Shown: positions 1 through 5,906 of the stretch, in pieces | How the letters are laid out: every line of letters begins with the position of its first letter | Position numbering within the stretch: position 1 is the stretch's first letter | Source: Flavobacteriales bacterium | GTDB lineage: Bacteria > Bacteroidota > Bacteroidia > Flavobacteriales_E > Vicingaceae | Direction of reading: 5' to 3' | DNA length: 30,012 nt | Assembly (NCBI GenBank): GCA_020635795.1 | Contig: JACJZD010000009.1 | Location: forward strand, 1 to 30,012 | Notes under the pieces: generated by a model | What the model saw: only the letters and a program-made list of their open reading frames with translations | Told to the model about the DNA's origin: nothing | Database searches by the model: none | Translations under genes and position numbers: made by a program

Positions 1-1907
1 TAAACCTCGACCCAAAAAACTGGTTAATTATTGAGAACTGGAGCACTAAAGTTGAAAAATACAAAAGCCCCGTTTACAAATTTAAAGTACGTGATAAGGA
101 ACTAAGCATTGAAACGCATTCAGAAAGTTTATCGCATTTACAAATACCCAAAGTGGCTTTACCAAAGTACAAAGGTTGGGGCGATGTGTTACGTTGGAGT
201 TTACAAGAAAATGTTCCTGGCGAATTTCCTTATACTGCAGGTTTGTTTCCGTTTAAACGTGAAGGCGAAGACCCAACCCGTATGTTTGCTGGTGAAGGTG
301 GTCCTGAACGAACCAATAAACGTTTCCACTATGTAAGTATTGGTATGCCTGCCAAACGACTTTCAACTGCTTTTGATTCGGTAACACTTTACGGTAACGA
401 CCCCGATTTACGACCAGACATTTACGGCAAAATTGGTAATGCTGGTGTTTCCATTTGTTGTTTAGACGATTTAAAAAAACTCTATTCGGGTTTTGATTTA
501 TCGCACCACATGACTTCGGTAAGCATGACCATAAACGGACCAGCACCAATGTTGTTGGCCTTTTTTATGAATGCTGCCATCGATCAAAATTGTGAGAAAT
601 ACATCAAAGAACATGGCTTAGAAAAAGAAATTGAAGCTAAAATAGAAGCCATATACAAGACCAAAGGCGTTAAACGACCATCGTACCAAGGCGGATTGCC
701 TGAGGGTAACAACGGTTTAGGTTTAATGTTGTTGGGAGTTACTGGCGACCAAGTGTTGCCTGCCGATGTGTACAACAAAATTAAAGCAGAAACACTTGCT
801 ATTGTTAGAGGAACTGTACAAGCCGATATTTTAAAAGAAGACCAAGCACAAAATACGTGTATATTTTCTACCGAATTTGCCTTACGTTTAATGGGCGATG
901 TTCAAGAATACTTTATTGCCAAAAGCGTACGTAATTTTTACTCGGTTTCTATTTCGGGTTACCACATTGCTGAGGCAGGTGCCAACCCAATTACCCAATT
1001 GGCATTAACTTTAGCCAACGGTTTCACTTATGTAGAGTACTACTTAAGCCGAGGTATGGACATCAACGCCTTTGGACCAAACCTTTCGTTTTTCTTTAGC
1101 AACGGTATTGATCCTGAATATGCAGTTATTGGACGTGTTGCCAGAAGAATTTGGGCAAAAGCGATGGCAAAAAAATACGGTGCCGATGCTCGTTCGCAAA
1201 TGTTAAAATACCACATACAAACCAGCGGACGTAGTTTACATGCCCAGGAAATTGATTTTAACGACATTAGAACAACCCTACAAGCTTTGTATGCGATTTA
1301 CGACAACTGTAACTCACTACACACCAATGCTTACGACGAAGCCATTACCACACCTACAGAAGAAAGTGTTAGACGTGCCATGGCGATACAATTAATTATA
1401 AACCGTGAGTTAGGGTTGGCGAAGAACGAAAACCCTTTACAAGGCTCGTTTATAATTGAAGAACTAACCGACTTGGTAGAAGAAGCTGTACTTACCGAAT
1501 TTGACCGTATTAACGAACGTGGTGGTGTATTAGGTGCCATGGAAACCATGTACCAACGTAGCAAAATACAAGAAGAAAGCTTGTATTACGAAACCTTAAA
1601 ACACAACGGCGAGTTCCCTATTATTGGAGTAAATACCTTTTTGAGCAGCAAAGGCTCACCAACAGTTTTACCAAAAGAGGTAATACGTGCTACCGAAGAG
1701 GAAAAACAATACCAGATAAGCATGTTGAGTGAATTGCACAAAGGCAACGCCAACAAAGTTGCTGAAGAGCTGGAGAAAGTACAACAAGCTGCCATTAACA
1801 ACAAAAACATTTTTGAGCACTTAATGGAAGCCAGCAAATATTGTAGTTTGGGGCAAATTACCAATGCCTTGTTTATGGTGGGCGGACAGTATAGAAGAAA
1901 CATGTAG
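1..1907 (+). CDS. icmF: IcmF-type fused acyl-CoA mutase, C-terminal part (5' end outside window)
   Basis: The reading frame is open from the left edge (first full codon at 3) to TAG at 1905, giving about 634 residues of the adenosylcobalamin-dependent mutase domain. IcmF interconverts isobutyryl-CoA and n-butyryl-CoA (some members pivalyl/isovaleryl-CoA) and carries its own B12-binding and MeaI-like G-protein domains at the N-terminus; these would lie upstream of the window. Visible signatures are the FPYTAGLFPFKREGEDPTR stretch, GPERTNKRFHY, the SISGYHIAEAGANP motif with the conserved His, and the SGRSLHAQEIDFNDI/NSLHTNAYDEA region. The TAGLFPF segment with Phe, instead of the RGPYATMY of methylmalonyl-CoA mutase, argues for IcmF rather than MCM. 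A GTG at 153 could be read as a start, but homologous sequence continues upstream of it, so it is internal. Codon usage is somewhat GC-richer than in the small genes that follow. Subfamily substrate is not certain. Confidence 0.9.
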   Translation, partial: NLDPKNWLIIENWSTKVEKYKSPVYKFKVRDKELSIETHSESLSHLQIPKVALPKYKGWGDVLRWSLQENVPGEFPYTAGLFPFKREGEDPTRMFAGEGGPERTNKRFHYVSIGMPAKRLSTAFDSVTLYGNDPDLRPDIYGKIGNAGVSICCLDDLKKLYSGFDLSHHMTSVSMTINGPAPMLLAFFMNAAIDQNCEKYIKEHGLEKEIEAKIEAIYKTKGVKRPSYQGGLPEGNNGLGLMLLGVTGDQVLPADVYNKIKAETLAIVRGTVQADILKEDQAQNTCIFSTEFALRLMGDVQEYFIAKSVRNFYSVSISGYHIAEAGANPITQLALTLANGFTYVEYYLSRGMDINAFGPNLSFFFSNGIDPEYAVIGRVARRIWAKAMAKKYGADARSQMLKYHIQTSGRSLHAQEIDFNDIRTTLQALYAIYDNCNSLHTNAYDEAITTPTEESVRRAMAIQLIINRELGLAKNENPLQGSFIIEELTDLVEEAVLTEFDRINERGGVLGAMETMYQRSKIQEESLYYETLKHNGEFPIIGVNTFLSSKGSPTVLPKEVIRATEEEKQYQISMLSELHKGNANKVAEELEKVQQAAINNKNIFEHLMEASKYCSLGQITNALFMVGGQYRRNM

Positions 1908-1920
1908 GAGCCTCCCCTAA

Positions 1921-2036
1921 CCCCTCCGAAGGAGGGGGACTTCCAACACACAAGCCAATTCAATACTACTCTTTTCTCCTCTTGAGAGGAGAAAGATGTT
2001 GTTCGAAGCTGCAATTTGCAGCAAGAATACAACATC
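1921..2036. repeat. Cluster of three inverted repeats downstream of icmF
   Basis: Three near-perfect hairpins follow one another. The first is CCCCTCC-GAA-GGAGGGG at 1921-1937. The second is a 10-bp stem TTTCTCCTCT / AGAGGAGAAA with a 2-nt centre at 1973-1994. The third, at 1995-2036, has an outer 8-bp stem GATGTTGT / ACAACATC and an inner 7-bp stem GCTGCAA / TTGCAGC. None is followed by a T-run, so they are poor intrinsic terminators. Such GC-rich palindromes in otherwise AT-rich spacers resemble dispersed REP-like elements of Bacteroidota; that assignment is inference. Confidence 0.7.
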
Positions 2037-2095
2037 AGAGGTGTGTTTTTAGATATAAATGAAATAAAGGTTTTTATTTGTTATTATAATATTTA

Positions 2096-2119
2096 CCACG
2101 AGTTAAAAACTCGCGGTGG
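2096..2119. repeat. Palindrome with CGAGTT / AACTCG stem
   Basis: CGAGTT-AAA-AACTCG is a perfect 6-bp stem (2099-2113), extended by CCAC / GTGG with a small bulge. It sits 8 nt before the icmF 3'-end relic. The same CGCGAGTT/AACTCG theme recurs at 3124-3150, which suggests a dispersed palindromic family. Confidence 0.6.
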
Positions 2120-2127
2120 CTTGGGGT

Positions 2128-2190
2128 AGCTTAGGGCAAATTACCAACGCCTTATTTATGGTTGGTGGACAGTATAGGAGGAATATGTAG
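2128..2190 (+). pseudogene. 63-bp relic of a second icmF 3' end
   Basis: This stretch encodes, in frame, the same last 20 residues plus TAG as icmF (SLGQITNAL...GGQYRRNM). It aligns without gaps to 1845-1907. There are nine nucleotide differences and all nine are synonymous third-position changes, for example aga to agg twice and ttg to tta twice. Similarity stops abruptly upstream of the Ser codon, next to the palindrome at 2096-2119. This is the 3' end of a formerly functional, diverged paralogue (or an imported allele) whose body is missing. A hairpin AGCAAC / GTTGCT follows immediately (2189-2205). Confidence 0.85.
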
Positions 2191-2253
2191 CAACAAGCCG
2201 TTGCTGGCAATTATTTTTAAATTTCATCAAAAGAATTAGTGTTATTATATATA

Positions 2254-2916
2254 CTATTTCTTCATTTTTTTTTCAAAAAATTGGTCAAAAACACTCTCGT
2301 AATTTTCACTCTGACTAGTCAAAATCGTGTCTTTGGTAGTATTCAATTTATTCGAATTAAGAAGAGCTTTATATAATTTATCATGTTTAGTTTTACTAAT
2401 ACTATGAATGTACCAATCAATGTCCTTACAACCTTTATTTTGGTATATGCACTGATAAGTATATGCTAAAGCAAATCTATAATTACCAACTTCAGTTTTT
2501 GATAATATTTCATCTGCCCTCTCGTACATTATTATTGCATTATCAAATTGCATGTTTTTTAAATAACGATCACCTTCTTTAATATTTTCATAATATTTCA
2601 TAAGTAGTTTCCCTTCATTTACAGGTAATTCAGCTTCAATTACTGGCCAAAACTTATAGCAACAAAAAACAATAAAGGGACTTATAATAAATAGAATAAT
2701 TAACGCCTTCAGTCTATCTATCAAGTTTTGCTTTCTTACCTTTTCTCTCACTGCTCGTAACTCTTCTTTGGTTGCTTGATGGAAGTTAATTTTCAACTTC
2801 TCAGAAGCCATAGTCAATTTAGCTTTAGCCTTAAAGTACGCTCTTCTATTACCTAGAATAGCCCTATTGTTTTTTATTGTAGCAATCATTGCTGCTACAC
2901 TTCCTCCCCAACTCAT
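2254..2916 (-). CDS. Membrane-anchored hypothetical protein with TPR-like C-terminal region
   Basis: This 220-residue protein has a soluble basic N-terminus beginning MSWGGSVAAMI, followed by an 'NNRAILGNRRAYFKAK' segment that I associate with conserved Bacteroidota proteins of unknown function (recollection, not a search). A basic stretch at residues 50-68 precedes one strong transmembrane helix (about 70-88, ALIILFIISPFIVFCC). The remaining 130 residues are predicted to be on the far side of the membrane and look helical. The 'KEGDRYLKNMQFDNAIIMYERADEI' segment resembles a single tetratricopeptide hairpin. A TAnnTTTG-type element (TAAATTTG) lies a few nucleotides upstream of the ATG. No function can be assigned. 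Confidence 0.7.
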   Translation of the reverse strand: MSWGGSVAAMIATIKNNRAILGNRRAYFKAKAKLTMASEKLKINFHQATKEELRAVREKVRKQNLIDRLKALIILFIISPFIVFCCYKFWPVIEAELPVNEGKLLMKYYENIKEGDRYLKNMQFDNAIIMYERADEILSKTEVGNYRFALAYTYQCIYQNKGCKDIDWYIHSISKTKHDKLYKALLNSNKLNTTKDTILTSQSENYESVFDQFFEKKMKK

Positions 2917-2923
2917 TGAATAT

Positions 2924-2931
2924 CAAATTTA
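2924..2931 (-). promoter_or_regulatory. -7 promoter element TAAATTTG
   Basis: The minus strand reads TAAATTTG, matching the Bacteroidota TAnnTTTG consensus, but only 7 nt separate it from the ATG at 2916. This would give an almost leaderless transcript, and no good -33 TTTG is seen. Weak call. Confidence 0.35.
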
Positions 2932-2962
2932 ATTATCATCGATTTAAAGTTAATTAATAAAA
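2928..2962. repeat. 35-bp direct repeat, copy 1
   Basis: Matches 3331-3365 at 31 of 35 positions, sharing the core ATTTAAAGTTAA, in the same orientation. The two copies bracket a 370-bp island of palindromes. Confidence 0.7.
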
Positions 2963-2967
2963 TCATC

Positions 2968-3005
2968 ATTGCGGAAAAATGAAGGAACGAAATTTTATCC
3001 GCAAT
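2968..3005. repeat. Inverted repeat ATTGCGGA / TCCGCAAT
   Basis: A perfect 8-bp outer stem encloses an AAAAT / ATTTT inner stem with a short bulge. There is no T-run on either side. First of the palindromes inside the direct-repeat-bounded island. Confidence 0.65.
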
Positions 3006-3049
3006 CTTTAGATGTAGATTATTGAAATACCACAAAACTTGCTTTTTTT

Positions 3050-3075
3050 GTCATCTCGACCTTGTGGAGAGATCT
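3050..3075. repeat. 26-bp dispersed repeat (GTCAT...GATCT type), copy A
   Basis: Reads GTCATCTCGACC followed by a GGAGAGATCT end. The reverse complement of 21431-21456 matches it at 18 of 26 positions without gaps. This resembles a short intergenic repeat seen widely in Bacteroidota genomes (recollection). Confidence 0.55.
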
Positions 3076-3123
3076 TCTAATTTTAATATCTACAATCCTA
3101 AAAAAGATTTATCCCTCCGCTAT

Positions 3124-3196
3124 CGCGAGTTTAGTAAAACGTAACTCGTGATTTACCCATAACAAAAACAGATTCCATATCAAGCACGAAATCACG
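3124..3196. repeat. Two interlocking inverted repeats (CGCGAGTT/AACTCGTG and CGTGATTT/AAATCACG)
   Basis: CGCGAGTT at 3124-3131 pairs with AACTCGTG at 3143-3150 apart from one G-T position. The right arm overlaps CGTGATTT at 3147-3154, which pairs perfectly with AAATCACG at 3189-3196. The two stems share bases and cannot form together. Confidence 0.55.
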
Positions 3197-3215
3197 GTAC
3201 TGAAACGGAACAAAA

Positions 3216-3281
3216 GTAGAGACGGACGATTGTCCGTCTAAAATATTGTTTGAAAAAAGACGGATAATCATCCGTCTCTAC
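3216..3281. repeat. Nested palindrome (GTAGAGACGGA ... TCCGTCTCTAC), MITE/REP-like
   Basis: An 11-bp perfect outer inverted repeat spans the element. Each end is also its own hairpin: AGACGGAC / GTCCGTCT at 3220-3239 with loop GATT, and AGACGGAT / ATCCGTCT at 3258-3277 with loop AATC. It can fold as one large cruciform or two small hairpins. No ORF lies inside. The form is typical of small non-autonomous or REP/BIME-type elements; mobility is inferred. Confidence 0.75.
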
Positions 3282-3289
3282 GTGTTACT

Positions 3290-3309
3290 CGTTTGTGAGA
3301 ACACAAACG
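3290..3309. repeat. Perfect hairpin CGTTTGTG-AGAA-CACAAACG
   Basis: 8-bp perfect stem with a 4-nt loop, 8 nt after the nested palindrome. No T-run follows, so it is not an obvious terminator. Confidence 0.65.
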
Positions 3310-3330
3310 TTGGTATAAAAATTAATTGTT

Positions 3331-3365
3331 TTTAATTTTCATCAATTTAAAGTTAAATAAAAAAA
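3331..3365. repeat. 35-bp direct repeat, copy 2
   Basis: Partner of 2928-2962 (31/35 identical). It lies 81 bp upstream of the 3447 start, closing the palindrome island. Confidence 0.7.
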
Positions 3366-3446
3366 GCAACCTTATAATAGTTTCTTTACTAAATTGTAAT
3401 CCTCATTTTCTATTTTTAGTTACATTTATTCTATAATTTCCGTGCA

Positions 3447-3980
3447 ATGAAAAAATACCTTGTCATTTTCGCTATAATGATTTATAGAACAATAGCATTT
3501 TCGCAAGACAACTCTTCTGTTCGCTTTGTTTGGGACACTAACGACATAAGTACCTTTGATACACTTGGTTATGAAGGCGATGAAGTAATGTTACAAACCG
3601 AATTAATGCTTGTAGATGAGATTAATGGTGAAGATACCGTTTATGCACAAGTTAAAAACCTTGAAGAATATGTAATAACGATAACTGTTAAAGAAAAAAG
3701 AGTATCGTATATTAATAAACCCATACATCAGTTTACAGTATTTCACTTTAGGTACAATTACACGTACGAAATTGTATATAGCGTTAAAGGTTATTATTCT
3801 AAAAAAGTAATCTTAAACACACATAATAGTGGCACAAATTTGTTTGGGTATTTATTTCCATGTGAAGTTAGATTATACAAGCAAAATTCTAAGAATAAAA
3901 AATATAAGCAAAAACTTATCCCTTATATTTCATACGACGCAACATCAGACTTTTATCAATATACCTTAATTAAAAAATAA
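3447..3980 (+). CDS. Secreted hypothetical protein
   Basis: This 177-residue protein has an N-terminal signal peptide: a Lys-Lys start, a hydrophobic core to about residue 18, and likely cleavage after FSQ. The mature part is acidic at first (DTNDISTFDTLGYEGDEV), then rich in beta-prone Tyr/Val/Ile stretches, with no cysteine cluster and no motif that I recognise. The C-terminal half is basic (KQNSKNKKYKQK). It is probably periplasmic or outer-membrane associated. The next gene starts 20 bp downstream on the same strand, so the two are likely co-transcribed. The ATG is supported by the signal peptide; no convincing TAnnTTTG promoter lies directly upstream. Confidence 0.7.
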   Translation: MKKYLVIFAIMIYRTIAFSQDNSSVRFVWDTNDISTFDTLGYEGDEVMLQTELMLVDEINGEDTVYAQVKNLEEYVITITVKEKRVSYINKPIHQFTVFHFRYNYTYEIVYSVKGYYSKKVILNTHNSGTNLFGYLFPCEVRLYKQNSKNKKYKQKLIPYISYDATSDFYQYTLIKK

Positions 3981-4000
3981 ACGACTAAAATATCATTTCT

Positions 4001-4306
4001 ATGAAATACCTTATCATCATTTTACTTGGATTACTATTAGCATCATGTGCTAATATGTTTAATGGGGCAGTATTGCCTAATCAATGTAAAAAATGTCAAG
4101 TTATTAATAAAAGCACTGGTGAAGTACTCAACACTTTTGAAGGTTGTGGAGGCGATAATACCCGACTAGAAGAACAAGCTAAAGAAGCGGCTTACGATTT
4201 AAGTCGTAATGGTAGCCTCTGCGACTTAGAAGTTGTTTGTGAATCGTGGAAAAAAGAAAAAGAAGAGGAAGCCGAACAATCCATAAACAGACACCGTAAA
4301 AACTAA
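4001..4306 (+). CDS. Small lipoprotein, Cys-containing, hypothetical
   Basis: This 101-residue protein has a clear lipoprotein signal: a hydrophobic stretch ending LLLASC, with the lipidated Cys at residue 16. The mature part has five further cysteines, including a CKKC pair (residues 29-32) and a Cys near residue 49 in FEGCGG, followed by a helical, highly charged C-terminus (EKEEEAEQ). CxxC plus further Cys could mean disulfides or metal binding, but nothing shows which. It follows the secreted protein at 3447 by 20 bp. Its stop overlaps the stop of the convergent MFS gene by 4 bp. Confidence 0.7.
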   Translation: MKYLIIILLGLLLASCANMFNGAVLPNQCKKCQVINKSTGEVLNTFEGCGGDNTRLEEQAKEAAYDLSRNGSLCDLEVVCESWKKEKEEEAEQSINRHRKN

Positions 4307-5517
4307 GCCTCCTCTTTTCTGATAATATTTCTTAACCAAACCAAAAACAATAACGAAACCAGCAGCATTGCTCCCATAATGTACCAAGTAAACTCATACC
4401 CAAAATGAGCAATGAGTTGCATACCAGTATTGTGTGCAAAAATATGTGCAATAGAAAAACTCATGGTAAACAATGCCATATAATCGCCCTGGTTGTTAAA
4501 CTTTGCAGCTCTACCCATTGCAAACGAGTTTAAAAATGGGAAATTCAACATTTCTCCGTAAGACATCAATATCATCCCTACCGATAAAATCCCCACCCAT
4601 CCAGTCATGTTTAATACAAAGAAACTTAACGAAAACAACATGGTACTTCCTGCCAATATTCGGTAACGCGAAAATCGTTCGTTTTCAAAAAAGCTCACCA
4701 AAGGCATTTCAAACACAAAAATTAAAATTCCGTTTAACGACATTAGCCATCCTATTTCTTTCTCACTCAAGTGATGCACATCGTTGTAATACAAAGGTAT
4801 GGTTGAAAAATACTGTAAAAAAGTAAACCCAATGAGCAACAACGCTCCTAAAAAAACCAAATAAGCTTTATCCTTATATGGAGAACCTTTTACGCCAACT
4901 TCTTCTTCCTTTATCTTGTTAGCTGCATTACGCTCGCTCAATACATACACAAAAAGCAATCCTGCCAAAATACAAGTAATACCATCTATCCAAAACAAAC
5001 CGTTGTAACCCATTCCAAAAATGATAAAACCACCAACGGCTGGTCCCATTGAAAAACCTAAGTTTATTGCCAAACGAATTAAAGTAACTGCTCTGGTACG
5101 ATTTTCAGGTTTTGCGTATGCTGCTACAGCAACAAATAAAGCTGGACGAAAGGTATCTGCAACCAACATCAAAAAGAATATTGCGGCACAAATCCCCTCA
5201 AATGAAGTAATGTATTGCAGTCCAACAAACATAAAGCCCGACAGAAACAAACTCCAAAACATTACCTTATAAAAGCCAAATTTGTTGGAGAGCTTCCCTC
5301 CTAGCCATGCGCCACAAACCGAACCCAAACCAAAAGCAGTCATTACCCAACCAACATGACTCAAGGTAAACTTTAAGTTTTCGGTTAAGTACAACGACAT
5401 AAACGGTATAACCATAGTACCCGCACGATTAATTAAAGTAATTAACGACAGCCACCAAACTTGTACCGACAAGCCTTTGAACGAGTTTTGATATGAATTA
5501 ATCAGTTTTAAAACCAT
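4303..5517 (-). CDS. MFS transporter (probable drug efflux, DHA1-like)
   Basis: This 404-residue polytopic protein has about 12 predicted membrane helices, the standard MFS length. The loop between helices 2 and 3 reads GAWLGGKLSNKFG, the MFS motif A region (GxLxDrxG type). The segment around TRAVTLIRLAINLGFSMGPAVGGF (residues 142-164) resembles motif C of antiporters in helix 5 (GxxxGPxxGG), which in this superfamily marks drug:H+ exporters. A charged cytoplasmic loop lies between helices 6 and 7 (NAANKIKEEEVGVKG). Substrate is unknown. The start codon lies only 4 nt after the T-run of a hairpin terminator (5521-5548), so transcription must enter from the leader region upstream. This suggests control by attenuation. 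Confidence 0.88.
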   Translation of the reverse strand: MVLKLINSYQNSFKGLSVQVWWLSLITLINRAGTMVIPFMSLYLTENLKFTLSHVGWVMTAFGLGSVCGAWLGGKLSNKFGFYKVMFWSLFLSGFMFVGLQYITSFEGICAAIFFLMLVADTFRPALFVAVAAYAKPENRTRAVTLIRLAINLGFSMGPAVGGFIIFGMGYNGLFWIDGITCILAGLLFVYVLSERNAANKIKEEEVGVKGSPYKDKAYLVFLGALLLIGFTFLQYFSTIPLYYNDVHHLSEKEIGWLMSLNGILIFVFEMPLVSFFENERFSRYRILAGSTMLFSLSFFVLNMTGWVGILSVGMILMSYGEMLNFPFLNSFAMGRAAKFNNQGDYMALFTMSFSIAHIFAHNTGMQLIAHFGYEFTWYIMGAMLLVSLLFLVWLRNIIRKEEA

Positions 5518-5520
5518 TGT

Positions 5521-5548
5521 AAAATAAAAAACCCAGCATTTGCTGGGT
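5521..5548 (-). terminator. Leader terminator (attenuator) before the MFS gene
   Basis: On the minus strand ACCCAGC-AAAT-GCTGGGT (7-bp perfect stem, 8 if the loop closes) is followed by TTTTTTATTTT, then ACA and the MFS ATG. It is a textbook intrinsic terminator on the minus strand only; on the plus strand no T-run follows. Its 5' arm shares ACCC with the alternative hairpin at 5545-5592. Confidence 0.8.
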
Positions 5549-5592
5549 AATAAGGTATAATTTATGTTTTATAAAATTATAATAGATTACCC
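5545..5592 (-). promoter_or_regulatory. Putative antiterminator hairpin competing with the MFS leader terminator
   Basis: In the minus-strand RNA, GGGUAAU (5592-5586) pairs perfectly with AUUACCC (5551-5545), and UAUAAUUU (5581-5574) pairs with AAAUUAUA (5563-5556). A 4x4 internal loop separates the stems and the apical loop is 10 nt. The 3' arm takes ACCC away from the terminator stem, so the two structures exclude each other. The 5' arm lies in the last codons of the leader ORF. Pairing is seen directly; function is inferred. Confidence 0.55.
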
Positions 5593-5645
5593 GAAGCTAT
5601 TCCCATATAGCATCTTTTAGTCATATTACAATCTTGTGTTTTCAT
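5577..5645 (-). CDS. 22-residue leader peptide upstream of MFS exporter
   Basis: A short ORF starts with ATG at 5645 and ends with TAA at 5579-5577. The peptide begins MKTQDCNMTK and ends IASGNLL, with Cys at 6 and 12, Met at 1, 8 and 14, and a basic Lys10-Arg11 pair. It has no signal peptide. It is preceded by a consensus -7 element (TAGCTTTG) 9 nt before the ATG and followed by overlapping antiterminator and terminator hairpins. The codons for Ser18-Gly19-Asn20 contain the GGGTAAT arm of the antiterminator, so a ribosome finishing the ORF would cover that arm and favour termination, while one stalled earlier would leave it free. Because of its size it could still be chance. The placement between promoter and attenuator is the main evidence. 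Confidence 0.6.
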   Translation of the reverse strand: MKTQDCNMTKRCYMGIASGNLL

Positions 5646-5654
5646 AAGTGGAAG

Positions 5655-5662
5655 CAAAGCTA
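5655..5662 (-). promoter_or_regulatory. -7 promoter element TAGCTTTG for the leader-MFS transcript
   Basis: The minus strand reads TAGCTTTG, an exact TAnnTTTG match, 9 nt upstream of the leader ATG at 5645. The -33 region is only T-rich, with no clean TTTG. It is the only promoter-like element found between the MFS gene and the divergent lipoprotein gene on this strand. Confidence 0.6.
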
Positions 5663-5709
5663 CGAATTAACCCCTTAAAAAATAATCTGTCGATAATAAA
5701 AATATTTTT

Positions 5710-5742
5710 TTTCACTACTTGGTGAATCACCACTTAGTGAAA
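5710..5742. promoter_or_regulatory. Operator-like dyad in the divergent spacer upstream of the MFS leader
   Basis: TTTCACTA (5710-5717) and TAGTGAAA (5735-5742) are perfect inverted arms around an inner GGTGA-A-TCACC palindrome. The same stretch is also two tandem copies of CACYACTTRGTGAA, 18 bp apart. It sits about 50 bp upstream of the leader -7 element. On the plus strand it is followed by TTTTTATTT, so a terminator role is also possible, although no plus-strand gene ends nearby. Confidence 0.5.
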
Positions 5743-5885
5743 TTTTTATTTGTGTGCTAATTTAGCCCTACATTTATAACACAACTTGGAATTGAATTAA
5801 CAAACACAATCAGTCATCCATCCTAATAATATTAACAAATACGAAAAAACTAAATAAATTAATTTACGTATTGATAAAATGGCAC

Positions 5886-5893
5886 TAACTTTG
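5886..5893 (+). promoter_or_regulatory. -7 promoter element TAACTTTG for the lipoprotein gene at 5907
   Basis: Exact TAnnTTTG match, with TTTA 19 nt upstream (5863-5866) as a possible -33 element. The ATG at 5907 follows 13 nt later, so the leader would be short. Confidence 0.5.
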
Positions 5894-5906
5894 GTTCGAA
5901 ATTCAA

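Noticed and set aside
153..155. GTG at 153 as the icmF start
   Set aside because: IcmF-like sequence continues in frame to the left edge (LSHLQIPKVALPKYK), so it is internal.
1921..1994. Palindromes after icmF as intrinsic terminators
   Set aside because: None is followed by a T-run; stems are GC-rich but do not fit the terminator pattern.
1586..2035. Minus-strand 149-codon ORF over the icmF end and the palindrome cluster
   Set aside because: It overlaps the conserved mutase C-terminus in antisense and runs into repeats; no sign of real coding.
1908..3446. CRISPR array
   Set aside because: The palindromes have different sequences and irregular spacing, with no repeated unit plus unique spacers and no cas genes nearby.
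4503..5272. Plus-strand ORFs inside the MFS gene
   Set aside because: They are antisense shadows of an unmistakable 12-helix MFS protein.
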